This document shows, one piece after another, positions 7,487-14,396 of a stretch of DNA of 37,495 bases. Origin of the DNA: Actinomycetota bacterium (GTDB lineage: Bacteria; Actinomycetota; Acidimicrobiia; Acidimicrobiales; Microtrichaceae); assembly GCA_005777415.1 (NCBI GenBank), contig SXMI01000160.1:1-37495 (forward strand), read 5' to 3'. The notes beneath the pieces are model-generated. The model was not told the DNA's origin. It saw nothing but the letters and a program-made list of their open reading frames with translations, and made no database searches. The translations under genes and the position numbers were made by a program. Within the stretch, counting starts at the first letter, position 1. Each line of letters begins with the position of its first letter.

Positions 7487-9466
7487 ATGCCCGAGCAGCT
7501 CATCTGGTCGCCGCTGCAACTGGGTCCCGTCACGGTCCGCAACCGGATCGTCTTCTCGGCCCACCTCACCAACTACGCCCGGGACGGCCTGCCGACCGAG
7601 CAGCACGCCGCGTACTACGCGGCCCGGGCCGCCGGCGGGGCGGGGCTCATCATCACCGAGGAGCACTCGACCCACCCGACCGACTGGCCCTACGAGAAGC
7701 TGATCCACGGGTTCCACCCGGAGGTGATCCCCGGGTACCGGCGCATCACCGAGGCCGTCCACCGGCACCGCGTGCCGATCCTCGCCCAGATCAACCACAA
7801 CGGCGGTCAGGCGAGCTCCATGTACTCGCGGTTGCCCGTCTGGGCGCCGTCCCCGGTGGCCGACCCGCTGTTCCGTGAGGTCCCCAAGGCGGTGTCGCAC
7901 GCCGAGATCAGCGAGATCGTCGCCTCGTACGGGCTGGTCGCCGGGCACTGCGCCGAGGGCGGCTTCGACGGCGTCGAGCTCCAGTGCTCACACAGCTCGA
8001 TCGTGCGGGGGTTCCTGTCCCCGGCCACGAACCACCGCACCGACGAGTACGGCGGTCCACTCGAGCACCGGGCCCGGATCCTCCTCGAGATCGTCGCCGA
8101 GGTCCGTCGGGTGATCGGGCCGGACCTGGCGCTGGGCGTCCGGCTGTGCGGGGACGAGTTGATCGAGGGAGGCACCACGATCGACGAGGCCGTGCAGGTC
8201 GCCCGGATGGTCGAGGCCACCGGTCAGGTGGACTACATCAACACCTCGATCGGGGTGGCGACGGCGTCGCTGTTCATGATCGAGGCCTCCATGCACATCC
8301 CGCCGGGGTACTCCATGTTCATCCCCTCCGCGATCCGGGAGGCGGTCGACCTGCCGGTGGTCGGCGTCGGCCGGTTCAAGGATCCGCTCCAGGCCGAACG
8401 GGCGCTCGCCGAGGGCCAGTGCGACCTGGTCGGCGTGGTCCGCGGGCAGATCGCGGACCCGGAGTTCGTCGCCAAGGCCCGGGCCGGGTACACCGACGAC
8501 ACCCGGCTCTGCCTGTCCTGCAACCAGGAGTGCGTGGGCCGCATGGGGCTCAACCGCTGGCTCGGCTGCATCGAGAACCCGGCCGCCGGTCGGGAGTCCC
8601 TCGGCGTCGGCCGCGCCCGGCCGGTCCGGCTGGGCCGGCGGGTGCTGGTGATCGGCGCCGGTCCGGCGGGCCTCCAGACCGCGATCGCCGCCGCCCGCAA
8701 CGGGCACCGGGTGACCGTCCTCGAGCGGTCGTCCGCCGCGGGCGGGCAGGTCCGGCTGGCGGCCACGGTCCCGAACCGGGCCGAGTTCGGCGACCTGGTC
8801 CGCAACCAGCTCCACGAGTGCGGCCGGCTCGGCGTGCAGATCGAGTACGGCGTCGAGGCCACCGCCGACGAGGTCGAGTCCCGCGGCGCCGACACCGTCG
8901 TCGTCGCCACGGGGTCGGTGCCGTCCCGTCCGTGGTGGGCGCCGGGCGACGCCGAGTGGATCGTCGACGTCCGCGACGTGCTGGAGGGGACGGTGCAGCC
9001 GACCGGCAACGTCGTGGTGCTCGACGAGCTCGGGTTCCACCACGCCACGTCGGTGGCCGAACTGCTGGCCGACCGCGGCTGCCACGTCGAGGTGGTCAGC
9101 CCGGGCATGGTGGTGGGCCAGGACCTGGGCATCACCCTCGACCTGGAGAACTGGTGGATCCGGGCCGAGTCGAAGGGCATCCGGCAGTCCACCGAGCTGG
9201 TGCCGATGTCGGTGGACGGCCGGACCGTCACCTTCCAGCACCACCCGACCGGGAGCTCCGAGGAACGGACCGTCGACTGGTTGGTCCTGGCGGTGCCCTC
9301 CACCCCGGCCGACGCGCTCTACCACGAGCTCCGTGCCCGGGGGCTGCCCGTCGAGCGGGTGGGTGACGCCGTGGCCGCACGACGGGCGCACGCCGCCGTC
9401 ATCGACGGCGAGCGGGTCGGCGCCGCGGTCCCGGCCGCTGAGCGCGAACCGGTCAGGGTCCCGTGA
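7487..9466 (+). CDS. Mycofactocin-system FadH/OYE family oxidoreductase 2
   Basis: This second 659-residue FMN/4Fe-4S/FAD enzyme has the same plan as the gene at 4969: an FMN barrel, C342/C345/C349/C361 and a dinucleotide fold at GAGPAG (about 388-393). It is a divergent paralogue. H169 in CSHSS aligns with the active-site His172 of trimethylamine dehydrogenase, and S171 replaces the catalytic tyrosine of dienoyl-CoA reductase. GVGRFKDP also resembles the trimethylamine dehydrogenase group (comparison from memory). Trimethylamine dehydrogenase oxidatively deaminates amines and passes electrons to an ETF, and the next gene here, overlapping by four bases, is an ETF alpha subunit. That suggests ETF as acceptor. 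The amine-type substrate is a hypothesis. Confidence 0.88.
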   Translation: MPEQLIWSPLQLGPVTVRNRIVFSAHLTNYARDGLPTEQHAAYYAARAAGGAGLIITEEHSTHPTDWPYEKLIHGFHPEVIPGYRRITEAVHRHRVPILAQINHNGGQASSMYSRLPVWAPSPVADPLFREVPKAVSHAEISEIVASYGLVAGHCAEGGFDGVELQCSHSSIVRGFLSPATNHRTDEYGGPLEHRARILLEIVAEVRRVIGPDLALGVRLCGDELIEGGTTIDEAVQVARMVEATGQVDYINTSIGVATASLFMIEASMHIPPGYSMFIPSAIREAVDLPVVGVGRFKDPLQAERALAEGQCDLVGVVRGQIADPEFVAKARAGYTDDTRLCLSCNQECVGRMGLNRWLGCIENPAAGRESLGVGRARPVRLGRRVLVIGAGPAGLQTAIAAARNGHRVTVLERSSAAGGQVRLAATVPNRAEFGDLVRNQLHECGRLGVQIEYGVEATADEVESRGADTVVVATGSVPSRPWWAPGDAEWIVDVRDVLEGTVQPTGNVVVLDELGFHHATSVAELLADRGCHVEVVSPGMVVGQDLGITLDLENWWIRAESKGIRQSTELVPMSVDGRTVTFQHHPTGSSEERTVDWLVLAVPSTPADALYHELRARGLPVERVGDAVAARRAHAAVIDGERVGAAVPAAEREPVRVP

Positions 9467-10389
9467 CGTCCACCGTGGCCGTGCTGCCCGTCCGCGACGG
9501 CACGCTCCCGGCGGGGTCGCTCGATGCGGTCGCCGCCGCCGGTGGTGAGGTCCTGGTCGTCGGCGCCGGTGCCGACCGGGCGGCCGAACAGCTCGGGTCG
9601 CTGGCCGCCCGGGTCCGGGCCTGGGACACGCCCGGGTTCGCACCGGGACGCTGGGCGCCGGTTGTCGCCGAGCTCGTCGGGGACGGGCGCATCGTCGTCC
9701 TGCCCGGTTCACCCGACGGCCGCGACCTGGCTCCGCGGGTGGCCGCGTCGCTCGGTCTCCCGCTCGTGGCCGGGGTCGTGGAGGTTCGTGACGACCGGCT
9801 CGTCGCCGCCCGGTGGGGTGGATCCGTCATGGTCGAGGTTGCGTTGAGCGGCCCCGTCGTGGTGACGGTGCAACCGGGACTGTCGGCACCCGAGTCGCAC
9901 GAGCACGGCTCGGGACCCGCGGCCGAGGCCGTCGAGGCCGCCCCGGCGGGACACCGGGACGCCGAGGTGGTCGAACTGCTCGGACCCGACGTCGCCACGA
10001 TGGACCTGGCCGAGGCGCCCCGGCTGGTGGGTGGAGGAGCCGGACTGGATTCGCCCGAGCGGTTCGGGGAGCTGGCCGATCTGGCCGAGCTGATCGGCGC
10101 CGCCATGGGGGCGACGCGAGTGGTGACCGACCGGGGCTGGGTCGGTCACGAACGACAGATCGGGACGACGGGCGTGGTCGTGGACCCGTCGCTGTACCTG
10201 GCGTTCGGCATCTCCGGGGCGGTCCAGCACACCGCCGGACTGGGGGACCCGGACCACATCGTCAGCGTCAACACCGAGCCGCACTGCCCGATGATGTCGA
10301 TGGCGGACCTGGCGATCGTCTCGGATGCGAACGCGACCGTCGTGGAGCTCCTCCGCCTGCTCCGGTCCGAGGGGGCGGCGGCATCGTGA
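9463..10389 (+). CDS. Mycofactocin-associated electron transfer flavoprotein, alpha subunit
   Basis: This is a 308-residue ETF alpha subunit. The C-terminal FAD-binding domain is clear: RQIGTTG at 231-237 and LYLAFGISGAVQHTAG at 244-259, followed by IVSVNTEPHCPMMSMAD. The N-terminal domain is divergent and Ala/Val/Gly-rich. Its GTG start overlaps the stop of the FadH/OYE-2 gene by four bases, and its own stop overlaps the FixC-like gene in the same way. ETFs shuttle single electrons from flavin dehydrogenases to a quinone oxidoreductase. The beta subunit is two genes downstream rather than adjacent. The partners inferred from the locus are the FadH/OYE enzymes as donors and FixC/FixX as acceptor. 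Confidence 0.9.
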   Translation: MTSTVAVLPVRDGTLPAGSLDAVAAAGGEVLVVGAGADRAAEQLGSLAARVRAWDTPGFAPGRWAPVVAELVGDGRIVVLPGSPDGRDLAPRVAASLGLPLVAGVVEVRDDRLVAARWGGSVMVEVALSGPVVVTVQPGLSAPESHEHGSGPAAEAVEAAPAGHRDAEVVELLGPDVATMDLAEAPRLVGGGAGLDSPERFGELADLAELIGAAMGATRVVTDRGWVGHERQIGTTGVVVDPSLYLAFGISGAVQHTAGLGDPDHIVSVNTEPHCPMMSMADLAIVSDANATVVELLRLLRSEGAAAS

Positions 10390-11684
10390 GCGACTTCGAC
10401 GCGATCGTCGTCGGCGCCGGCCCGGCGGGTTCGGCCGCCGCGCTCGAGCTGGCCCGCGCCGGCCGGTCGGTGTGCCTGCTGGAGCGGGGACCCACGCCGG
10501 GCTCCAAGAACATGTACGGCGGGGTGGTCTACGGGCGGATCCTGGACACGCTCGTCCCCGGGTGGTGGGAGCAGATGCCCGTCCAGCGGTGGGTCACCCG
10601 GCGCAGCACCATGCTGATCCACGACGACCGGGCGCTGACGGTCGACTTCCGCCATCCCGGGTGGGGCGCGGCTCCGTTCAACGGTGCGACCACGTTCCGA
10701 CCCGACTTCGACGCCTGGCTCGCCGGACTGGCGGTCGATGCTGGGGCGTCGCTGGTGTGCTCGACCACGGCCACCGGCCTGATCCGCGAGGGTGGCCGCG
10801 TCGTCGGCGTCCGCACCGACCGGCCCGACGGCGACCTCCGGGCACCGGTGGTCATCGCCTGCGACGGGGTGAACTCGTTCCTGGCCAAGGAGGCGGGGAT
10901 GTACCCGCACACCGACGCCGCGAACTTCACCGTGGGGGTGAAGGAGACCATCTCGTTGCCCCGTGAGGTGATCGACGAGCGGTTCGGCGTCCGCGGTGAG
11001 GAGGGCGTGGACATCGAGATCCTGGGCTGCACCGGCGACGTGCCGGGGGGAGGGTTCGTCTACACGAACGCCACGTCGGTCGCCGTGGGACTGGTGCTGT
11101 CGCTCCCGGCGCTGGCGGCGGGCGGCGACCGTCCCGAGGAGCTGCTCCGCCGCCTGAAGGCGCACCCGGCGATCGCCCCGCTCGTGGAGGGCGGCGAGGT
11201 GCTCGAGTACTCGGCCCACGTGATCCCGGAGGCGGGCTACGAGATGATGCCCGAGCTCGTCGGCGACGGGATCCTGGTCGCCGGTGACGCCGCCGCCATG
11301 TGCCTGGCCGCCGGCATCTGGCTGGAGGGTGTGAACTTCGCGATCGGCTCCGGCGCGGCCGCCGGGCGGGCGGCGGCGCAGTGCATCGCCCGCAACGACA
11401 CGTCGGCCGCTGCGCTGGCGGCCTACCGGCGGGCGCTCGAGTCGTCGTTCGTCCTGGCCGATCACCGCAAGCTGCGGGCGGCACCCCACCTGGTCATGGG
11501 CGACCTGGCCCAGCGTGGCCTGCCGGCGGTCGCGTGCGGGGTGATGGAGGACCTGTTCACCGTCCGGAACCCCGAGCCCAAGCCGGGTGTCCGGCGGATC
11601 GTGCGGACGCAGATGCGGCGGCACGGGGTGCGGGCCCGGGACGCCGTCCGGGAGGGCCTGCGTGCGCTCCGGGCGTTCGGGTGA
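10386..11684 (+). CDS. FixC-like ETF:quinone oxidoreductase flavoprotein
   Basis: This 432-residue FAD protein of the FixC/ETF-QO family has the N-terminal dinucleotide fold GAGPAGSAAA at residues 9-18, followed by SKNMYGGVVYGR, typical of the family. A second FAD-contact segment is GILVAGDAAAMCLA near residue 300. Unlike mitochondrial ETF-QO it has no C-terminal 4Fe-4S domain; that part is supplied by the adjacent FixX-like gene. In FixABCX systems this subunit receives electrons from ETF and hands them to quinone at the membrane. The GTG start overlaps the ETF alpha stop by four bases. Context says it re-oxidises the mycofactocin-linked ETF, which is inference from order. Confidence 0.9.
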   Translation: MSDFDAIVVGAGPAGSAAALELARAGRSVCLLERGPTPGSKNMYGGVVYGRILDTLVPGWWEQMPVQRWVTRRSTMLIHDDRALTVDFRHPGWGAAPFNGATTFRPDFDAWLAGLAVDAGASLVCSTTATGLIREGGRVVGVRTDRPDGDLRAPVVIACDGVNSFLAKEAGMYPHTDAANFTVGVKETISLPREVIDERFGVRGEEGVDIEILGCTGDVPGGGFVYTNATSVAVGLVLSLPALAAGGDRPEELLRRLKAHPAIAPLVEGGEVLEYSAHVIPEAGYEMMPELVGDGILVAGDAAAMCLAAGIWLEGVNFAIGSGAAAGRAAAQCIARNDTSAAALAAYRRALESSFVLADHRKLRAAPHLVMGDLAQRGLPAVACGVMEDLFTVRNPEPKPGVRRIVRTQMRRHGVRARDAVREGLRALRAFG

Positions 11685-11701
11685 GCGATGCTGGAGCGAC
11701 C

Positions 11702-12004
11702 GTGACCGACTCGACCTACCCCGAGATCAGCTTCGAGGCCCGGATGGCCACTGTCGAGTTCCGCGTCGACGCGGACCGGGCCCACATCACCGTGGACGAC
11801 ACGGTCTGTCGTGACTGCACGACCCGGGGGTGCATCACGGCGTGCCCGGCGAACCTGTTCGTGCCCACGGCGGCCGGCGGGATCCTGTTCAACTACGAGC
11901 AGTGCTTCGAGTGCGGGACCTGCTACCTCGTGTGCAACGAGGAGGGCGCGATCTCCTGGACCTACCCCGAGGGTGGGCACGGGGTCGTGTTCCACCGGAG
12001 CTGA
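11702..12004 (+). CDS. FixX-like ferredoxin
   Basis: This 100-residue iron-sulfur protein has CRDCTTRGCITACP and CFECGTCYLVC cysteine groups, plus the FixX ending AISWTYPEGGHGVVFHRS. FixX is the 4Fe-4S partner of FixC, together equivalent to a split ETF-QO. The GTG at 11702 has GGAG eight bases upstream. A GTG at 11681 would instead overlap the FixC-like stop by four bases and add seven residues, so both starts are possible. ETF beta begins six bases after its stop. Confidence 0.92.
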   Translation: MTDSTYPEISFEARMATVEFRVDADRAHITVDDTVCRDCTTRGCITACPANLFVPTAAGGILFNYEQCFECGTCYLVCNEEGAISWTYPEGGHGVVFHRS

Positions 12005-12010
12005 GCGGTC

Positions 12011-12859
12011 GTGATCGTCGCCGCGTGCGTGAAGCTGGTCGACCTGCGCCCCGGGGTGGATCGACTCACCGGTGCCGTCACGCCGTCGACGACCCTCGGG
12101 TGCTCGGCGGCCGACCGGGCGGCGGTGGAGCTGGCGCTGCAGTTGGCGGACTCGTGGTCCGCCGAGAGCGTGGTCGTCTGCTGCGGCCCGGACCGGGCGG
12201 ACCCGGTGCTGCGGGAGTTCGCTGCGGCCGGGGTCGATCGACTCGTCCGCATCGACGCCACGGGTGCGCCGGACAGCGCCGACGTGGCCGGTCTGCTCGC
12301 CACCACCCTGGCCGGGCTCGGTGCCGACGTGGTCGTCTGCGGGGACCACTCCCTCGACCGCGGGTCGGGCTCGGTCCCGGCCTTCGTGGCCGGAGCGCTC
12401 GGTGCCGCCCAGGCCCTCGGACTCGTCGAGGTCGGCACCGAGGGGCCCGGAACGCTGCGGGCCACCCGGCGCCTCGACGGCGGTCGTCGCGAACGGCTCG
12501 TCGTGGATGCCCCGAGCGTGGTCTCGGTGGAGGGCTCGGTGGCGGAGCTGCGCCGGGCCTCGCTCGCCGCGACCCTGCGGGCGGGTGACGTCCCGGTGGA
12601 GGTCGTGGCCGCTCCCGGCCTGGTCGTCCCGCCAACGGTGACGACGCGGCCGTGGGTGCCTCCCACCCGGGTCCAACCGCCCCCGCAGGGGACCGCCGCC
12701 CTGGAGCGGGTGGTGGAACTGACCGGGGCGATGGTCGAGCGGACGCCGCCGCGCACCGTCGAGCTCCCCCCGGACCGGGCGGCGGCGCTGATCGTCGAGC
12801 AGCTCCGGGCCTGGGGCTACCTGGAGGCCGTACCGTCGGAACCGGCGACCGACGGGTGA
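12011..12859 (+). CDS. Mycofactocin-associated electron transfer flavoprotein, beta subunit
   Basis: This 282-residue ETF beta family protein has the alpha/beta core with VVVCGDHSLDRGSG (about 107-120) for AMP/FAD contact. The region equivalent to the partner-recognition loop of ordinary ETF beta (PRYATLPNIMKAKKK in the human protein) reads AELRRASLAATLRAGDVPVEV at 178-198. The central leucine is kept, but the proline and lysine cluster are lost. About 80 residues of Pro/Arg-rich C-terminal tail follow, longer than usual. This points to a dedicated partner rather than the general acyl-CoA dehydrogenase pool. It overlaps mftE by four bases. Confidence 0.85.
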   Translation: MIVAACVKLVDLRPGVDRLTGAVTPSTTLGCSAADRAAVELALQLADSWSAESVVVCCGPDRADPVLREFAAAGVDRLVRIDATGAPDSADVAGLLATTLAGLGADVVVCGDHSLDRGSGSVPAFVAGALGAAQALGLVEVGTEGPGTLRATRRLDGGRRERLVVDAPSVVSVEGSVAELRRASLAATLRAGDVPVEVVAAPGLVVPPTVTTRPWVPPTRVQPPPQGTAALERVVELTGAMVERTPPRTVELPPDRAAALIVEQLRAWGYLEAVPSEPATDG

Positions 12860-13611
12860 ACGACCTGGCGGCCATGACCTGGCCGGAGGTGCCGACGGGT
12901 GCGGTGCTGGTGGTCCCGCTGGGCAGCTGCGAGCAGCACGGGCCGCACCTCCCGCTCGACACCGACACCCGGATCGCCGTGGCGCTCGCCGCCGGACTCG
13001 CCGAGCGGGAGCCGGACCTGGTCGTGTCGCCGGCGGTGACGATCGGTGCATCCGGCGAGCACCAGGGGTTCCCGGGCACGCTGTCGATCGGCACCGCGGC
13101 GCTGGAGTCGGTCCTGGTCGAACTGGTCCGGTCCGCGTTGCCGCCTCCCGGGGCGGCGCGACCGCGGCCGTTCTCGGGGGTGGTCCTGGTGAACGGCCAC
13201 GGTGGCAACGTCGAGGCCACGACCCGGGCGGCGGCGCGACTTCGCCGCGAGGGTCGCGACGTCCTGGTCTGGCATCCCCGTGTGCCCGATGGCGACTCGC
13301 ACGCCGGTCGCACCGAGACCTCGGTGCTGTTGCACCTGCACCCCGAGGTGGTCCGGGTCGACCGTGCCGTCCCGGGGTCCACGGCCCGGTGGCGCGAGAT
13401 CCGCGAGGTCGTCGAGGCCGATGGGCTGGCCGAGGTCAGCCCGACGGGTGTGCTCGGTGATCCGACGCCGGCCTCGGCGGAGGAGGGCGAGCGGATCGTC
13501 GCCATGCTCGTCGATGACCTGGCGGGCGCAGTGCAGGCCTGGCGTGCGACGCTGTCGGACGTGGAATCGCCTGCCGACCCGTCGGCGTCTCGTTCGGGAG
13601 CGCCGACGTGA
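12856..13611 (+). CDS. mftE: Mycofactocin precursor peptide peptidase MftE
   Basis: This 251-residue creatininase-family metallopeptidase has metal ligands in PLGSCEQHGPHLPLDTD (E26, H28, D37), with NGHGGN and the later HAGRTETS completing the site. MftE cuts the MftC-modified MftA next to the crosslinked Val-Tyr and releases AHDP. The GTG start overlaps ETF beta by four bases, and its stop overlaps the SDR gene in the same manner. Its place after the electron-transfer genes, rather than directly after mftC and mftD, is unusual. Confidence 0.94.
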   Translation: MNDLAAMTWPEVPTGAVLVVPLGSCEQHGPHLPLDTDTRIAVALAAGLAEREPDLVVSPAVTIGASGEHQGFPGTLSIGTAALESVLVELVRSALPPPGAARPRPFSGVVLVNGHGGNVEATTRAAARLRREGRDVLVWHPRVPDGDSHAGRTETSVLLHLHPEVVRVDRAVPGSTARWREIREVVEADGLAEVSPTGVLGDPTPASAEEGERIVAMLVDDLAGAVQAWRATLSDVESPADPSASRSGAPT

Positions 13612-14384
13612 CCGCCCCCGTCGCCCTGGTCACCGGCGGCGCCCGAGGCATCGGCGCCGCAGTGTGCCGTCGGCTGTCGGCGAGCGGTCACCGGGTCGTC
13701 GTCGTGGACTGCTGCGAGGACCTGGCGCGGCTCGACTACCCACTCGCCACGCTCGCCGACCTCGAGGCGACGGTCGACGCGTGCGGCCCGGACGCCGAGG
13801 GCGTGGTCTGCGACGTGCGGGACGGCGAGGCGCTGGCGCAGGTCGTGGCCGACCTGGACCGCCTCGACGTCGTGGTCGCCGCCGCCGGGGTGGTGTGGGG
13901 CGGGGTGCCGCTCTGGGAGACGCCGGACGCCGTCTGGGACGTGCTGGTGGACGTCAACGCCCGGGGCGTGTTCAACACGGTGCGGGCCGCCGTGCCGGCC
14001 CTGTTGGAGCGTCCGGTACCCCGGTCGGGTCGCATCGTCGCCGTCGCTTCGGCGGCGTCGAGCCGTGGGCTCCTGCACCTGGGCGCCTACAGCGCGGCCA
14101 AGCATGCCGTCGTCGGGCTGGTCCGGAGCCTGGCGGCGGACCTGGCCGACAGCGGCGTGACGGTCAACGCGGTCGCCCCCGGATCGACCGACACCGAGAT
14201 CCTGGCGGCGTCGGCCGCCGTCTACGACCTGGACGCACCGTCCGACTTCGCTTCGCACCACCCGATCGGCCGACTGATCGACCCCGATGAGGTCGCCGCG
14301 GCGGTGGCGTGGCTGTGCGATCCGTCGGCCTCGGGCGTCACCGGCGCCGTGCTCGCCGTCGACGGCGGCATGACCGCGGTCTGA
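13608..14384 (+). CDS. Mycofactocin-coupled SDR family oxidoreductase
   Basis: This 258-residue short-chain dehydrogenase has TGGARGIG at 9-16, a catalytic serine in VASAAS (about 148-151) and Y161/K165 in YSAAK. After the second strand an insertion, CCEDLARLDYPLATLADLEATV (about 35-56), contains the PLAT..DL..TV pattern typical of SDRs tied to mycofactocin. In those proteins the extra segment is thought to bury NAD(H) and make it non-exchangeable. It overlaps mftE by four bases and precedes mftF by 12. The substrate is unknown. It is a second nicotinoprotein candidate in this locus besides the zinc dehydrogenase. Confidence 0.88.
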   Translation: MTAPVALVTGGARGIGAAVCRRLSASGHRVVVVDCCEDLARLDYPLATLADLEATVDACGPDAEGVVCDVRDGEALAQVVADLDRLDVVVAAAGVVWGGVPLWETPDAVWDVLVDVNARGVFNTVRAAVPALLERPVPRSGRIVAVASAASSRGLLHLGAYSAAKHAVVGLVRSLAADLADSGVTVNAVAPGSTDTEILAASAAVYDLDAPSDFASHHPIGRLIDPDEVAAAVAWLCDPSASGVTGAVLAVDGGMTAV

Positions 14385-14396
14385 ACCGCCGTCGCC

